From an uncultured Lachnospiraceae bacterium (lineage in GTDB: Bacteria > Bacillota > Clostridia > Lachnospirales > Lachnospiraceae): a stretch of 40,719 nucleotides of DNA. Under the pieces are notes generated by a model. The model ran no database searches. It had not been told where the DNA came from and worked only from the letters and a program-made list of their open reading frames with translations. The first letter of the stretch is position 1. The number at the start of each line of letters is the position of its first letter. The stretch spans positions 1 to 40,719 of the forward strand of contig CAMJPM010000022.1 of NCBI GenBank assembly GCA_946407725.1, in the 5' to 3' direction. Below are positions 34,721 through 40,719 of the stretch, one piece after another. The position numbers were made by a program, and so were the translations under genes.

Positions 34721-35653
34721 ATGGGAAATATCTTCAAGGGAACTCTTGGGCTTGTGGGGAATACCCCTCTGGTAGAGGTTGTGAATATTGAAAAAAAGCT
34801 TGGTCTTGAAGCAACAGTTCTGGTCAAGCTTGAGTATTTTAATCCTGCAGGCAGTGTAAAGGACAGGATTGCCAAGGCGATGATCGAGGATGCCGAGGAG
34901 AAGGGTCTCCTGAAAGAAGGTTCTGTTATAATCGAACCCACTTCGGGAAATACCGGAATAGGTCTTGCGGCCATTGCGGCAGCAAAGGGTTACCGGATTA
35001 TCCTCACAATGCCTGAGACCATGAGTGTTGAAAGACGCAGTATCTTAAAGGCATACGGCGCCGAAATCGTTCTGACCGAGGGCGCAAAGGGCATGAAGGG
35101 CGCAATAGCAAAGGCGGAAGAGCTGGCAAAGGAGATTGAGGGAGGCTTTATCCCCGGACAGTTTGTGAACCCCGCTAATCCAGCCATTCATAAGGCTACC
35201 ACCGGTCCTGAGATTTGGAAGGATTCCGACGGAAAGGTGGACATTTTTATCGCAGGAGTGGGTACCGGCGGAACGGTTACCGGTGTGGGAGAATATCTCA
35301 AAGAGCAGAAGAGTGATATTAAGGTTGTTGCCCTGGAGCCTGCAGACTCTCCGGTGCTTTCGGAGGGCAGAGCGGGATCCCATAAGATACAGGGCATAGG
35401 AGCAGGCTTTGTTCCCGATGTATTAAATACCAGGGTTTATGATGAAGTATTTAAGGCCGCAAATGAGGATGCTTTCGCAGCTTCAAAGCTTCTTGCAAAA
35501 ACCGAGGGCATTTCCGTGGGCATTTCCTCCGGAGCAGCGCTTCATGCAGCCATAGAATATGCCAAAAAGCCTGAAAACAAGGGTAAAGTTATAGTTGCCC
35601 TGCTTCCCGACAGCGGAGACAGATACTATTCAACTGCGTTGTTCACAGAATGA
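34721..35653 (+). CDS. cysK: Cysteine synthase A (O-acetylserine sulfhydrylase)
   Basis: This PLP enzyme makes cysteine from O-acetylserine and sulfide. The 310 residues include LVGNTPLVE, the PLP lysine in [11 protein letters not shown], the substrate loop [12 protein letters not shown], the phosphate-binding [12 protein letters not shown], and the C-terminal SSGAALHAA and [12 protein letters not shown]. Length and motifs are those of CysK rather than cystathionine beta-synthase. I chose ATG 34721 because AGAGAGGA lies 8 nt upstream; a TTG at 34700 would include the ribosome site. Sulfide supply links it to metY. Confidence 0.96.
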   Translation: MGNIFKGTLGLVGNTPLVEVVNIEKKLGLEATVLVKLEYFNPAGSVKDRIAKAMIEDAEEKGLLKEGSVIIEPTSGNTGIGLAAIAAAKGYRIILTMPETMSVERRSILKAYGAEIVLTEGAKGMKGAIAKAEELAKEIEGGFIPGQFVNPANPAIHKATTGPEIWKDSDGKVDIFIAGVGTGGTVTGVGEYLKEQKSDIKVVALEPADSPVLSEGRAGSHKIQGIGAGFVPDVLNTRVYDEVFKAANEDAFAASKLLAKTEGISVGISSGAALHAAIEYAKKPENKGKVIVALLPDSGDRYYSTALFTE

Positions 35654-35712
35654 CACCAGGGGACGGGTTTGCGGGCCAGACACCAGGGGACCCCAGGGGA
35701 CGGAGTTTGCGG
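35654..35712 (+). repeat. CCAGGGGACGG element cluster after cysK
   Basis: CCAGGGGACGGGTTTGCGG (35656-35674) and CCAGGGGACGGAGTTTGCGG (35693-35712) are near-identical, with a partial CACCAGGGGACC copy between them. A reverse-oriented relative, CAAACCCCGTCCCCCAGG, occurs at 39219-39236 upstream of metY. Confidence 0.8.
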
Positions 35713-35760
35713 TCCATTTACAATTAACCCGCTCACTATTGCTTGAAATAATAAAAAAAG

Positions 35761-35797
35761 ATACCCGGCCACTTTGGGGTGGCAGGGTATTTTTTTT
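35761..35797. terminator. Bidirectional terminator between cysK and wecB
   Basis: ATACCCGGCCAC (35761-35772) pairs with GTGGCAGGGTAT (35779-35790), with one mismatch and a 6-nt loop. It is followed by a run of eight T on the plus strand and preceded by a run of seven A, so it can end transcripts of both convergent genes. Confidence 0.9.
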
Positions 35798-35833
35798 AGG
35801 AGATGGTAACTATTCATTTTAGGAGTTGTTTCT

Positions 35834-35895
35834 GCTGTATCAGGAAGCAAGTCATCCGTTCCGTGTACGGGCTGTATCAGGAAGTAAGATATCCG
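35834..35895. repeat. 37-bp-period duplication across the wecB stop codon
   Basis: GCTGTATCAGGAAG starts at 35834 and again at 35871. The 25-bp copies differ at only a few positions. The copy inside wecB encodes its LLPDTA tail. The copy beyond the stop (35852-35854) is in a different frame because 37 is not a multiple of three. Confidence 0.85.
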
Positions 35896-36991
35896 CGATA
35901 CGTTCGGATGCATGCCCGTCTCCGTAGGGATTTACGGATCTTGCCATTTTTTCGTATGCATCCCTGTTATTAAGGAGTTCAGTGAAATTTCTGTATATTA
36001 TCTCTTCATCTGTACCGGTAAGTCTTAAGGTTCCTGCTGCTATACCCTCCGGACGTTCCGTGGTATCCCTCATTACGAGAACCGGAACACCGAAAGAAGG
36101 TGCTTCCTCCTGGATTCCTCCGCTGTCTGTAAGGATCAGGTGGCTTCTCGCAATGAAATTATGGAAATCAAATACGTCCAGAGGTTCTATGATCCTTATC
36201 CTCTCATCCCCGCCGAAAACCTCAAGAGCGGCTTTTCTTACCGCCGGATTCATATGGATCGGGTAGACTGCCTGTACATCATCATGTTCATCAAGAACTC
36301 TTTTGATGGCTCTGAACATATGGCGCAGAGGCTCACCGAGATTTTCCCTCCTGTGAGCGGTTATCAGAATGAGTCTTTTATCCTTCAGGTTATCAAGCCC
36401 GGGGTGTGAATAATCATCCGTCACTGTTGTCTTTATGGCGTCGATCGCAGTGTTTCCTGTAATATATATATTGTCCCTGTTTTTCCCCTCCCGGATAAGG
36501 TTGTTTGCGGATAACTCCGTAGGAGCAAAATAATACTTGGCGATTATCCCTACTCCCTGCCTGTTAAACTCCTCGGGAAAGGGGGAATAGATGTTGTAAG
36601 TGCGAAGTCCGGCTTCCACATGGCCCACAGGAATCTGAAGATAGAAAGCGGCCAGTGCGGCGGCAAAAGCAGTGGTCGTATCTCCGTGAACGAGGACTAC
36701 ATCAGGTCTTTCTTTTTCAAGGATGGGTCTTATCCGTTCCAGAACCCGGATCGTCACATCAAAAAGAGTCTGATTATCCTGCATGATATCAAGATCATGA
36801 TCCGGTTCTGTCTCGAAAACTCTTAATACCTGTTTCAGCATTTCCCTGTGCTGGCCGGTCACACATACTTTGATTTCAGCGGAGGCTCTGCGTTTCAGTT
36901 CTTTTACCACAGGGCACATTTTGATAGCCTCGGGTCTGGTGCCGAATACCACCAATATTCTTTTTATACCGATTTCAGTGTTTTTATTCAT
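35852..36991 (-). CDS. wecB: UDP-N-acetylglucosamine 2-epimerase (non-hydrolysing)
   Basis: WecB interconverts UDP-GlcNAc and UDP-ManNAc for surface glycans. The 379-residue protein has VVFGTRPEAIKM, VCVTGQHREML, VLVHGDTTT, HVEAGLRTYN, ITAHRRENLG, LTDSGGIQEEAPSFG and RDTTERPEGI, which is the complete set of GT-B-fold epimerase motifs. I chose the ATG at 36991 (MNKNTEIG) because AGAGGA lies 6 nt upstream; an earlier ATG at 37027 lacks this. It follows the NfrB-like glycosyltransferase gene by 48 bp on the same strand, so the two probably form an operon that supplies and uses UDP-ManNAc. Confidence 0.95.
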   Translation of the reverse strand: MNKNTEIGIKRILVVFGTRPEAIKMCPVVKELKRRASAEIKVCVTGQHREMLKQVLRVFETEPDHDLDIMQDNQTLFDVTIRVLERIRPILEKERPDVVLVHGDTTTAFAAALAAFYLQIPVGHVEAGLRTYNIYSPFPEEFNRQGVGIIAKYYFAPTELSANNLIREGKNRDNIYITGNTAIDAIKTTVTDDYSHPGLDNLKDKRLILITAHRRENLGEPLRHMFRAIKRVLDEHDDVQAVYPIHMNPAVRKAALEVFGGDERIRIIEPLDVFDFHNFIARSHLILTDSGGIQEEAPSFGVPVLVMRDTTERPEGIAAGTLRLTGTDEEIIYRNFTELLNNRDAYEKMARSVNPYGDGHASERIADILLPDTARTRNG

Positions 36992-37039
36992 TATTTTTCC
37001 TCTGAGCATATTCTGAGAGCCACGCAATTTAAGGTTCGT

Positions 37040-39079
37040 TTACCCCCATATTCCCATTATGCTTCTCATTTTGTATTCAGAGACAGAGTATAAGACGGCA
37101 AACTTACCGATAAGCACCACCTGCTCATAGCTTATCTGGCCGCTGTGATAGAGCCTCAGGCTTTCCAGCAGTCCAGATGAGCCCTCCTCATCATCAAGGG
37201 ATCTTTGCATACATTCTTCCGTTATGTACATCTTCTTTATCCTGACATGGTTTTCTTTCTCAAAATCCCTGATATCTTCTTCGGCAGTGCTGTTACATAT
37301 TCCAATAATAAGCAGGCCGTTTTCCTCTGTCAGGGGAAGAATCCTCTTTTTCTTCAGCATGTCCTTATCGAAGTGTTCCGCGGTTTCCGTGTAATCAAGT
37401 CTTTGAAGCAACTCTCCGGGTATAAACTGTATGTGCTTCACATGGCTTAAAGAGCGTATCATCTGTTCTTCTGTTATCAAGCCCTGTCTGATAAGATATG
37501 CACCCACCTGTTCGCCATGCTCTTTATCTGCGTTTTCCAGGGCATCCTGGAACTGTTTTGCGGTAATAAAGCCCTGTACTATGAGGACATCTCCCAACAT
37601 CCTGCGGTACTGTCTCAACTGATCCCGGGATAAGAAGCTGTGATCGGTTTTAGACCATTTTACTTTTGCCTTCTCTCTGTCCTTCTGCTTCTCTTTTTTG
37701 ACCTTTTGCTTATTCTCATTGTAAAGTCCGAATTTTATCTTCATGGCTCCGATGACTGCACAAAAATTGATCAGATTACCGTATATCAGCCGGATAGGGA
37801 ATAATGGCGGCAGAAGACATCCGAAAAACACGCTCCTTAATCCGTAAACGCTGTACAGCGCATAGGCCCTTGTGAGCTGACGCAGGCACGTAATGACAAA
37901 AACCGCAACGGACATATAATAAAATACGGATCCCGGCTCAAAAAAAGGATCCAGCCCGAGGATGGCAGCAGCAATGATATAGATCGAAAGTATATAGCCT
38001 AACAGGGGCAGGAGATTAAGAAACTTGCTTTTAAGATCTTTGTAAAATGAATACCTTCCGGCAAAGGAAATCTTCTCGGATGAAAAGACATCCTTCATTC
38101 CAACTGACTGCATGGTGATCCCGTAGGTCCACCTGGTTTTCTGCCTCACCGCAGCCCGAAATGTTGAGGGGAAAAGGGATCTGGTGGTGATAAAATCCAT
38201 TTTGATCCTGCCGTTTTTTATGACCCTTGGCAGTTTATTCAGTACATAGTGCAGAGCGATACCTTTTTTATAAAGGTTCAATGACAGAAGATAATCTTCG
38301 GTAAGGCTTTCTTCCGGAAGTATCGGTTCATCCCCGAATTTATCGATAACACGTCTGGAAATAGCAAAACCTGTTCCCGCACAGGGGACAAAGGCACCCA
38401 TATCACGTCTCTGCACCAGTGTCATAAAATGGTTTTCGGCAAACTCATCCGCATAGGTGGCAGTAGTGAGCTGCTTGAAGAAATTCCTGAATCTTGGCAT
38501 CTCAAGTATCGGAAATACAGGGAACTGAAGAGCATCATGATCGTCAATGAGATAATTTGTGGTAAGGAGTTCATAAGTATGGATAGCGTCCTCCGAATCG
38601 TGAACCGTAAGAGCTGAAAAATGAATATTGTTCTCCTTTTCAAATTTTTTGATCTCGGTTATAACATGGTTTATATTCTGTGCCTTTGTTGTCGGTCCTT
38701 CCATACTGTTAATGACAGCGTGTACATTGGGAAATATCCTGCCTGTTTCCTCTACGGCGGCTATTGTCTCCGGGTCATTGGGATATACGCCGACAAAAAG
38801 ATGATACATGGATTTGGGATAATCTGTGGTATTAAGAAAATTTGTTATCACATCTCCGATGACATTGGCCTCATGCCATGCGGCTATTGTTACAGCAAGC
38901 ATTTTAGGCGCGGTGTTTCTTAAAGTATTGAAATCAAGGTAATCATCCTTGCTCCGATTCCGGTGGAACACAGCAGACACAAAGGCAAACAAATACCAGA
39001 TAAGATCATCAAGCCCGAAGATCAGATAAATAACGATCATCGCACAGCCAAAGATCTTGAACACTTCCTCGATATTCAT
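37040..39079 (-). CDS. NfrB-like GT2 glycosyltransferase with C-terminal MshEN domain
   Basis: The 679-residue membrane protein has an N-terminal helix (about 8-38) and a processive GT2 core: HDSED at 160-164, GTGFAISRR near 235, TED at 260-262 and QKTRW at 313-317. A helix bundle (about 350-450), a highly charged Lys-rich linker (456-480) and a soluble C-terminal domain follow. That domain holds two copies of the MshEN pattern (MLGDVLIVQGFITAKQFQDA from 494 and QVGAYLIRQGLITEEQMIRS from 524), which binds c-di-GMP in MshE and NfrB. The architecture is that of E. coli NfrB. With wecB next to it, a c-di-GMP-activated ManNAc-containing exopolysaccharide synthase is the best hypothesis. The polymer is inferred, not shown. 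Confidence 0.88.
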   Translation of the reverse strand: MNIEEVFKIFGCAMIVIYLIFGLDDLIWYLFAFVSAVFHRNRSKDDYLDFNTLRNTAPKMLAVTIAAWHEANVIGDVITNFLNTTDYPKSMYHLFVGVYPNDPETIAAVEETGRIFPNVHAVINSMEGPTTKAQNINHVITEIKKFEKENNIHFSALTVHDSEDAIHTYELLTTNYLIDDHDALQFPVFPILEMPRFRNFFKQLTTATYADEFAENHFMTLVQRRDMGAFVPCAGTGFAISRRVIDKFGDEPILPEESLTEDYLLSLNLYKKGIALHYVLNKLPRVIKNGRIKMDFITTRSLFPSTFRAAVRQKTRWTYGITMQSVGMKDVFSSEKISFAGRYSFYKDLKSKFLNLLPLLGYILSIYIIAAAILGLDPFFEPGSVFYYMSVAVFVITCLRQLTRAYALYSVYGLRSVFFGCLLPPLFPIRLIYGNLINFCAVIGAMKIKFGLYNENKQKVKKEKQKDREKAKVKWSKTDHSFLSRDQLRQYRRMLGDVLIVQGFITAKQFQDALENADKEHGEQVGAYLIRQGLITEEQMIRSLSHVKHIQFIPGELLQRLDYTETAEHFDKDMLKKKRILPLTEENGLLIIGICNSTAEEDIRDFEKENHVRIKKMYITEECMQRSLDDEEGSSGLLESLRLYHSGQISYEQVVLIGKFAVLYSVSEYKMRSIMGIWG

Positions 39080-39117
39080 AATAACAGCGGTCTCCTGTAA
39101 TGTTTTTGCTTTATTTC

Positions 39118-39160
39118 ATTATAGCATAGGATAGCGAATTTTATCGAAAATTCGCTATCC
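39118..39160 (-). promoter_or_regulatory. Promoter and 14-bp perfect palindrome upstream of the nfrB-like gene
   Basis: On the minus strand TATAAT (39123-39118) is preceded by TGC, an extended -10 box with a poor -35. Immediately upstream, GGATAGCGAATTTT (39129-39142) and AAAATTCGCTATCC (39147-39160) form a perfect 14-bp inverted repeat with a 4-bp centre that covers the -35 region. It could be an operator for the glycan operon. Confidence 0.6.
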
Positions 39161-39361
39161 GTACTTGGCACGTGCCCTGTTTTCGTAATCTTCGCACATA
39201 ATCATTTCTTAAAGACCACAAACCCCGTCCCCCAGGACCATAGTTTTTTCCTATACCACATAATAGGTATCAAGTATTGGACGGCTTTTGTTTTCTGTGC
39301 AAAAATATCTCCAGCAAAAGCAATTAAAATTTTTAGGAGAAAAACACCGGAGGTGAATATT
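39161..39361 (+). other. metY upstream region
   Basis: The stretch holds a reverse GGGGACGG-type element (39219-39236) and a short inverted repeat ATACC (39253-39257) / GGTAT (39266-39270) around a CATAAT. A strong GGAGGTGA ribosome site precedes ATG 39362. I saw no S-box or other SAM riboswitch core, so how metY responds to methionine is not evident. No convincing -35/-10 pair was found. Confidence 0.4.
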
Positions 39362-40648
39362 ATGTCAGAAAACAAATTCAGATTTGAAACATTACAGCTT
39401 CATGTAGGTCAGGAACAGGCAGATCCTGCTACAGATTCCAGAGCGGTTCCCATTTACCAGACCACATCCTATGTTTTCCATAACAGTAAACACGCTGCCG
39501 ACCGTTTCGGACTTGCGGATGCAGGTAATATTTACGGCAGGCTTACAAACAGCACTCAGGATGTGCTGGAGAAGAGAGTGGCAGCCCTTGAAGGCGGAAG
39601 CGCTGCTCTGGCTCTTGCATCCGGTGCGGCAGCCATCACATATACGATAGAAGCCCTGGCGGCCAACGGGGGACACATCGTTTCCCAGAAGACCATATAC
39701 GGCGGCAGCTACAATCTTCTTTCACACACCCTTCCCCAGTACGGGATAGAGACAACCTTTGTCGATGCCCATAACCTTGCGGAGGTCGAAGGCGCCATCA
39801 GGGAAAACACAAGGGCCATATACCTTGAAACCCTGGGTAATCCGAACAGCGACATTCCCGACATCGATGCTATAGCAGAGATAGCCCATAAGCACGGCCT
39901 TCCCCTGGTTATAGACAATACTTTCGGAACGCCTTATCTTATACGTCCCATTGAACATGGCGCGGATATAGTGGTACATTCCGCCACCAAGTTCCTGGGA
40001 GGTCACGGGACCACATTGGGAGGAATAATAGTTGAAGCCGGGAAATTTGACTGGAAAGCGAGCGGTAAGTATCCGAATATCGCAGCTCCCAATCCCAGCT
40101 ATCATGGTGTTTCCTTCTATGATGTTGTGGGACCCGCAGCCTTTGTAACTTATATCCGGGCCATCCTTCTTCGTGATACCGGAGCATGCATATCCCCTTT
40201 CAATGCATTTCTTCTCCTGCAGGGAGTGGAGACCCTTTCCTTAAGGCTGGAGCGTCATGCTGAGAATACGAAGAAGATCGTGGAGTACTTAAGTAAAAAT
40301 CCGAAGGTTGAGAAGGTGAACCATCCTTCCCTTCCTGACCATCCGGATCACGCCCTCTATGAGAAGTATTTCCCCAACGGCGGAGCGTCCATTTTCACCT
40401 TTGATATCAAGGGCGGACAGGAAGAGGCCTGGAAGTTTATCGATAACCTGAAGATATTCTCCCTGCTGGCAAATGTGGCTGATGTTAAGAGCCTTGTGAT
40501 ACATCCTGCTTCCACCACCCATTCACAGCTTTCCGAAGAGGAGCTTTTGGATCAGGGCATCAGACCCGGTACTGTCCGTCTTTCCATCGGAACGGAAAAT
40601 ATCGATGATCTTATCGAAGCACTGGATGAGGCTTTTGCTGCGGTCTGA
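39362..40648 (+). CDS. metY: O-acetylhomoserine sulfhydrylase
   Basis: This PLP enzyme makes homocysteine directly from O-acetylhomoserine and sulfide. The 428-residue length is typical of MetY and longer than cystathionine gamma-synthases. Motifs: FETLQLHVGQ at the start, PIYQTTSYVF, YGRLTNSTQDVLEKRVAALEG, the PLP lysine in HSATKFLGGHGTTLGG, and the C-terminal LANVADVKSLVIHPASTTHSQL and GTVRLSIGTENIDDLIEAL. I chose ATG 39362, with GGAGGTGA just upstream; the in-frame GTG at 39353 falls inside that ribosome site. Its substrate matches the predicted product of MetA (Glu111) in the same window. Confidence 0.96.
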   Translation: MSENKFRFETLQLHVGQEQADPATDSRAVPIYQTTSYVFHNSKHAADRFGLADAGNIYGRLTNSTQDVLEKRVAALEGGSAALALASGAAAITYTIEALAANGGHIVSQKTIYGGSYNLLSHTLPQYGIETTFVDAHNLAEVEGAIRENTRAIYLETLGNPNSDIPDIDAIAEIAHKHGLPLVIDNTFGTPYLIRPIEHGADIVVHSATKFLGGHGTTLGGIIVEAGKFDWKASGKYPNIAAPNPSYHGVSFYDVVGPAAFVTYIRAILLRDTGACISPFNAFLLLQGVETLSLRLERHAENTKKIVEYLSKNPKVEKVNHPSLPDHPDHALYEKYFPNGGASIFTFDIKGGQEEAWKFIDNLKIFSLLANVADVKSLVIHPASTTHSQLSEEELLDQGIRPGTVRLSIGTENIDDLIEALDEAFAAV

Positions 40649-40664
40649 AAACAGGAAGTCTGAA

Positions 40665-40719
40665 ATGCCGCCCCGGCGAGGGTTTATCCCATATCTTTGA
40701 TATGGGATGCCGCCCCGGC
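40665..40719. repeat. Direct and inverted repeat unit at the window edge
   Basis: ATGCCGCCCCGGC occurs at 40665-40677 and again at 40707-40719, 42 bp apart. Between and partly under the second copy lies a perfect hairpin, ATCCCATAT (40686-40694) and ATATGGGAT (40700-40708), with loop CTTTG. It lies just after metY and is cut by the window end, so it may be the first units of an array or a terminator. Confidence 0.7.

Noticed and set aside
39253-39270. The same operator as cysK upstream of metY (ATACC/GGTAT inverted repeat)
   Set aside because: The half-sites are shorter and their spacing differs (ACC to GGT 11 bp versus 16 bp at cysK), so a shared regulator is not supported by eye.

Overview
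The window looks like a chromosomal segment of an anaerobic Gram-positive member of the Clostridia, most likely a Lachnospiraceae relative. The grounds are strong AGGAGG-type ribosome sites, mid-range base composition with A/T-rich islands, a class B sortase, a LtaS-type sulfatase, two YfhO membrane proteins, a lone anaerobic-pathway cbiD, and a leucine-rich-repeat surface protein of a style common in gut clostridia. No rRNA, tRNA, transposase, phage gene or CRISPR array was seen.

Layout. 1-393: tandem repeats and the leader of a polar amino acid ABC transporter (394-3079). 3074-6711 (minus): metF followed by yfhO-1 with an ATGA overlap. 6849-10047 (plus): a stand-alone receiver protein, an RluF-like pseudouridine synthase and ligA. 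10047-10917: a possible structured RNA and a zinc-ribbon membrane protein. 10934-16369 (minus): metA, a LtaS-like sulfatase and a second yfhO. 16471-25325 (plus): an arginase-fold protein, a zinc-ribbon membrane protein, sortase B, metH, ilvB, ilvN, a small unknown ORF, a second ilvN and ilvC, closed by a strong terminator. 25414-28350 (minus): cbiD, an alpha/beta hydrolase and an unrecognised, possibly truncated protein. 28686-33771 (plus): a secreted LRR protein, two A/T-rich small genes and a lipoprotein M15 peptidase. 33775-34440 (minus): a YczE-like membrane protein. 34721-35653: cysK under a palindromic operator. 35852-39079 (minus): an NfrB-like glycosyltransferase with a c-di-GMP-binding-type tail, followed by wecB. 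39362-40648: metY.

Function. The genes for homoserine to methionine are scattered through the window. MetA carries Glu111, which predicts acetyl-CoA use. MetY makes homocysteine from O-acetylhomoserine and sulfide. MetH (cobalamin-dependent, without the reactivation domain) and MetF finish the pathway. CysK makes cysteine and CbiD contributes to cobalamin. IlvB, two IlvN-type subunits and IlvC form the branched-chain amino acid module. Both yfhO genes sit downstream of a methionine gene (metF; metA).

The most interesting system is the NfrB-like GT2/MshEN protein plus WecB. It is the same pairing as the c-di-GMP-controlled ManNAc glycan pathway of E. coli, here in an apparent Gram-positive. 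The segment is also unusually rich in short in-frame tandem repeats inside protein linkers, in tandem duplications that span stop codons, and in dispersed GGGGACGG-core and CTGAACAGTTAC-like elements.
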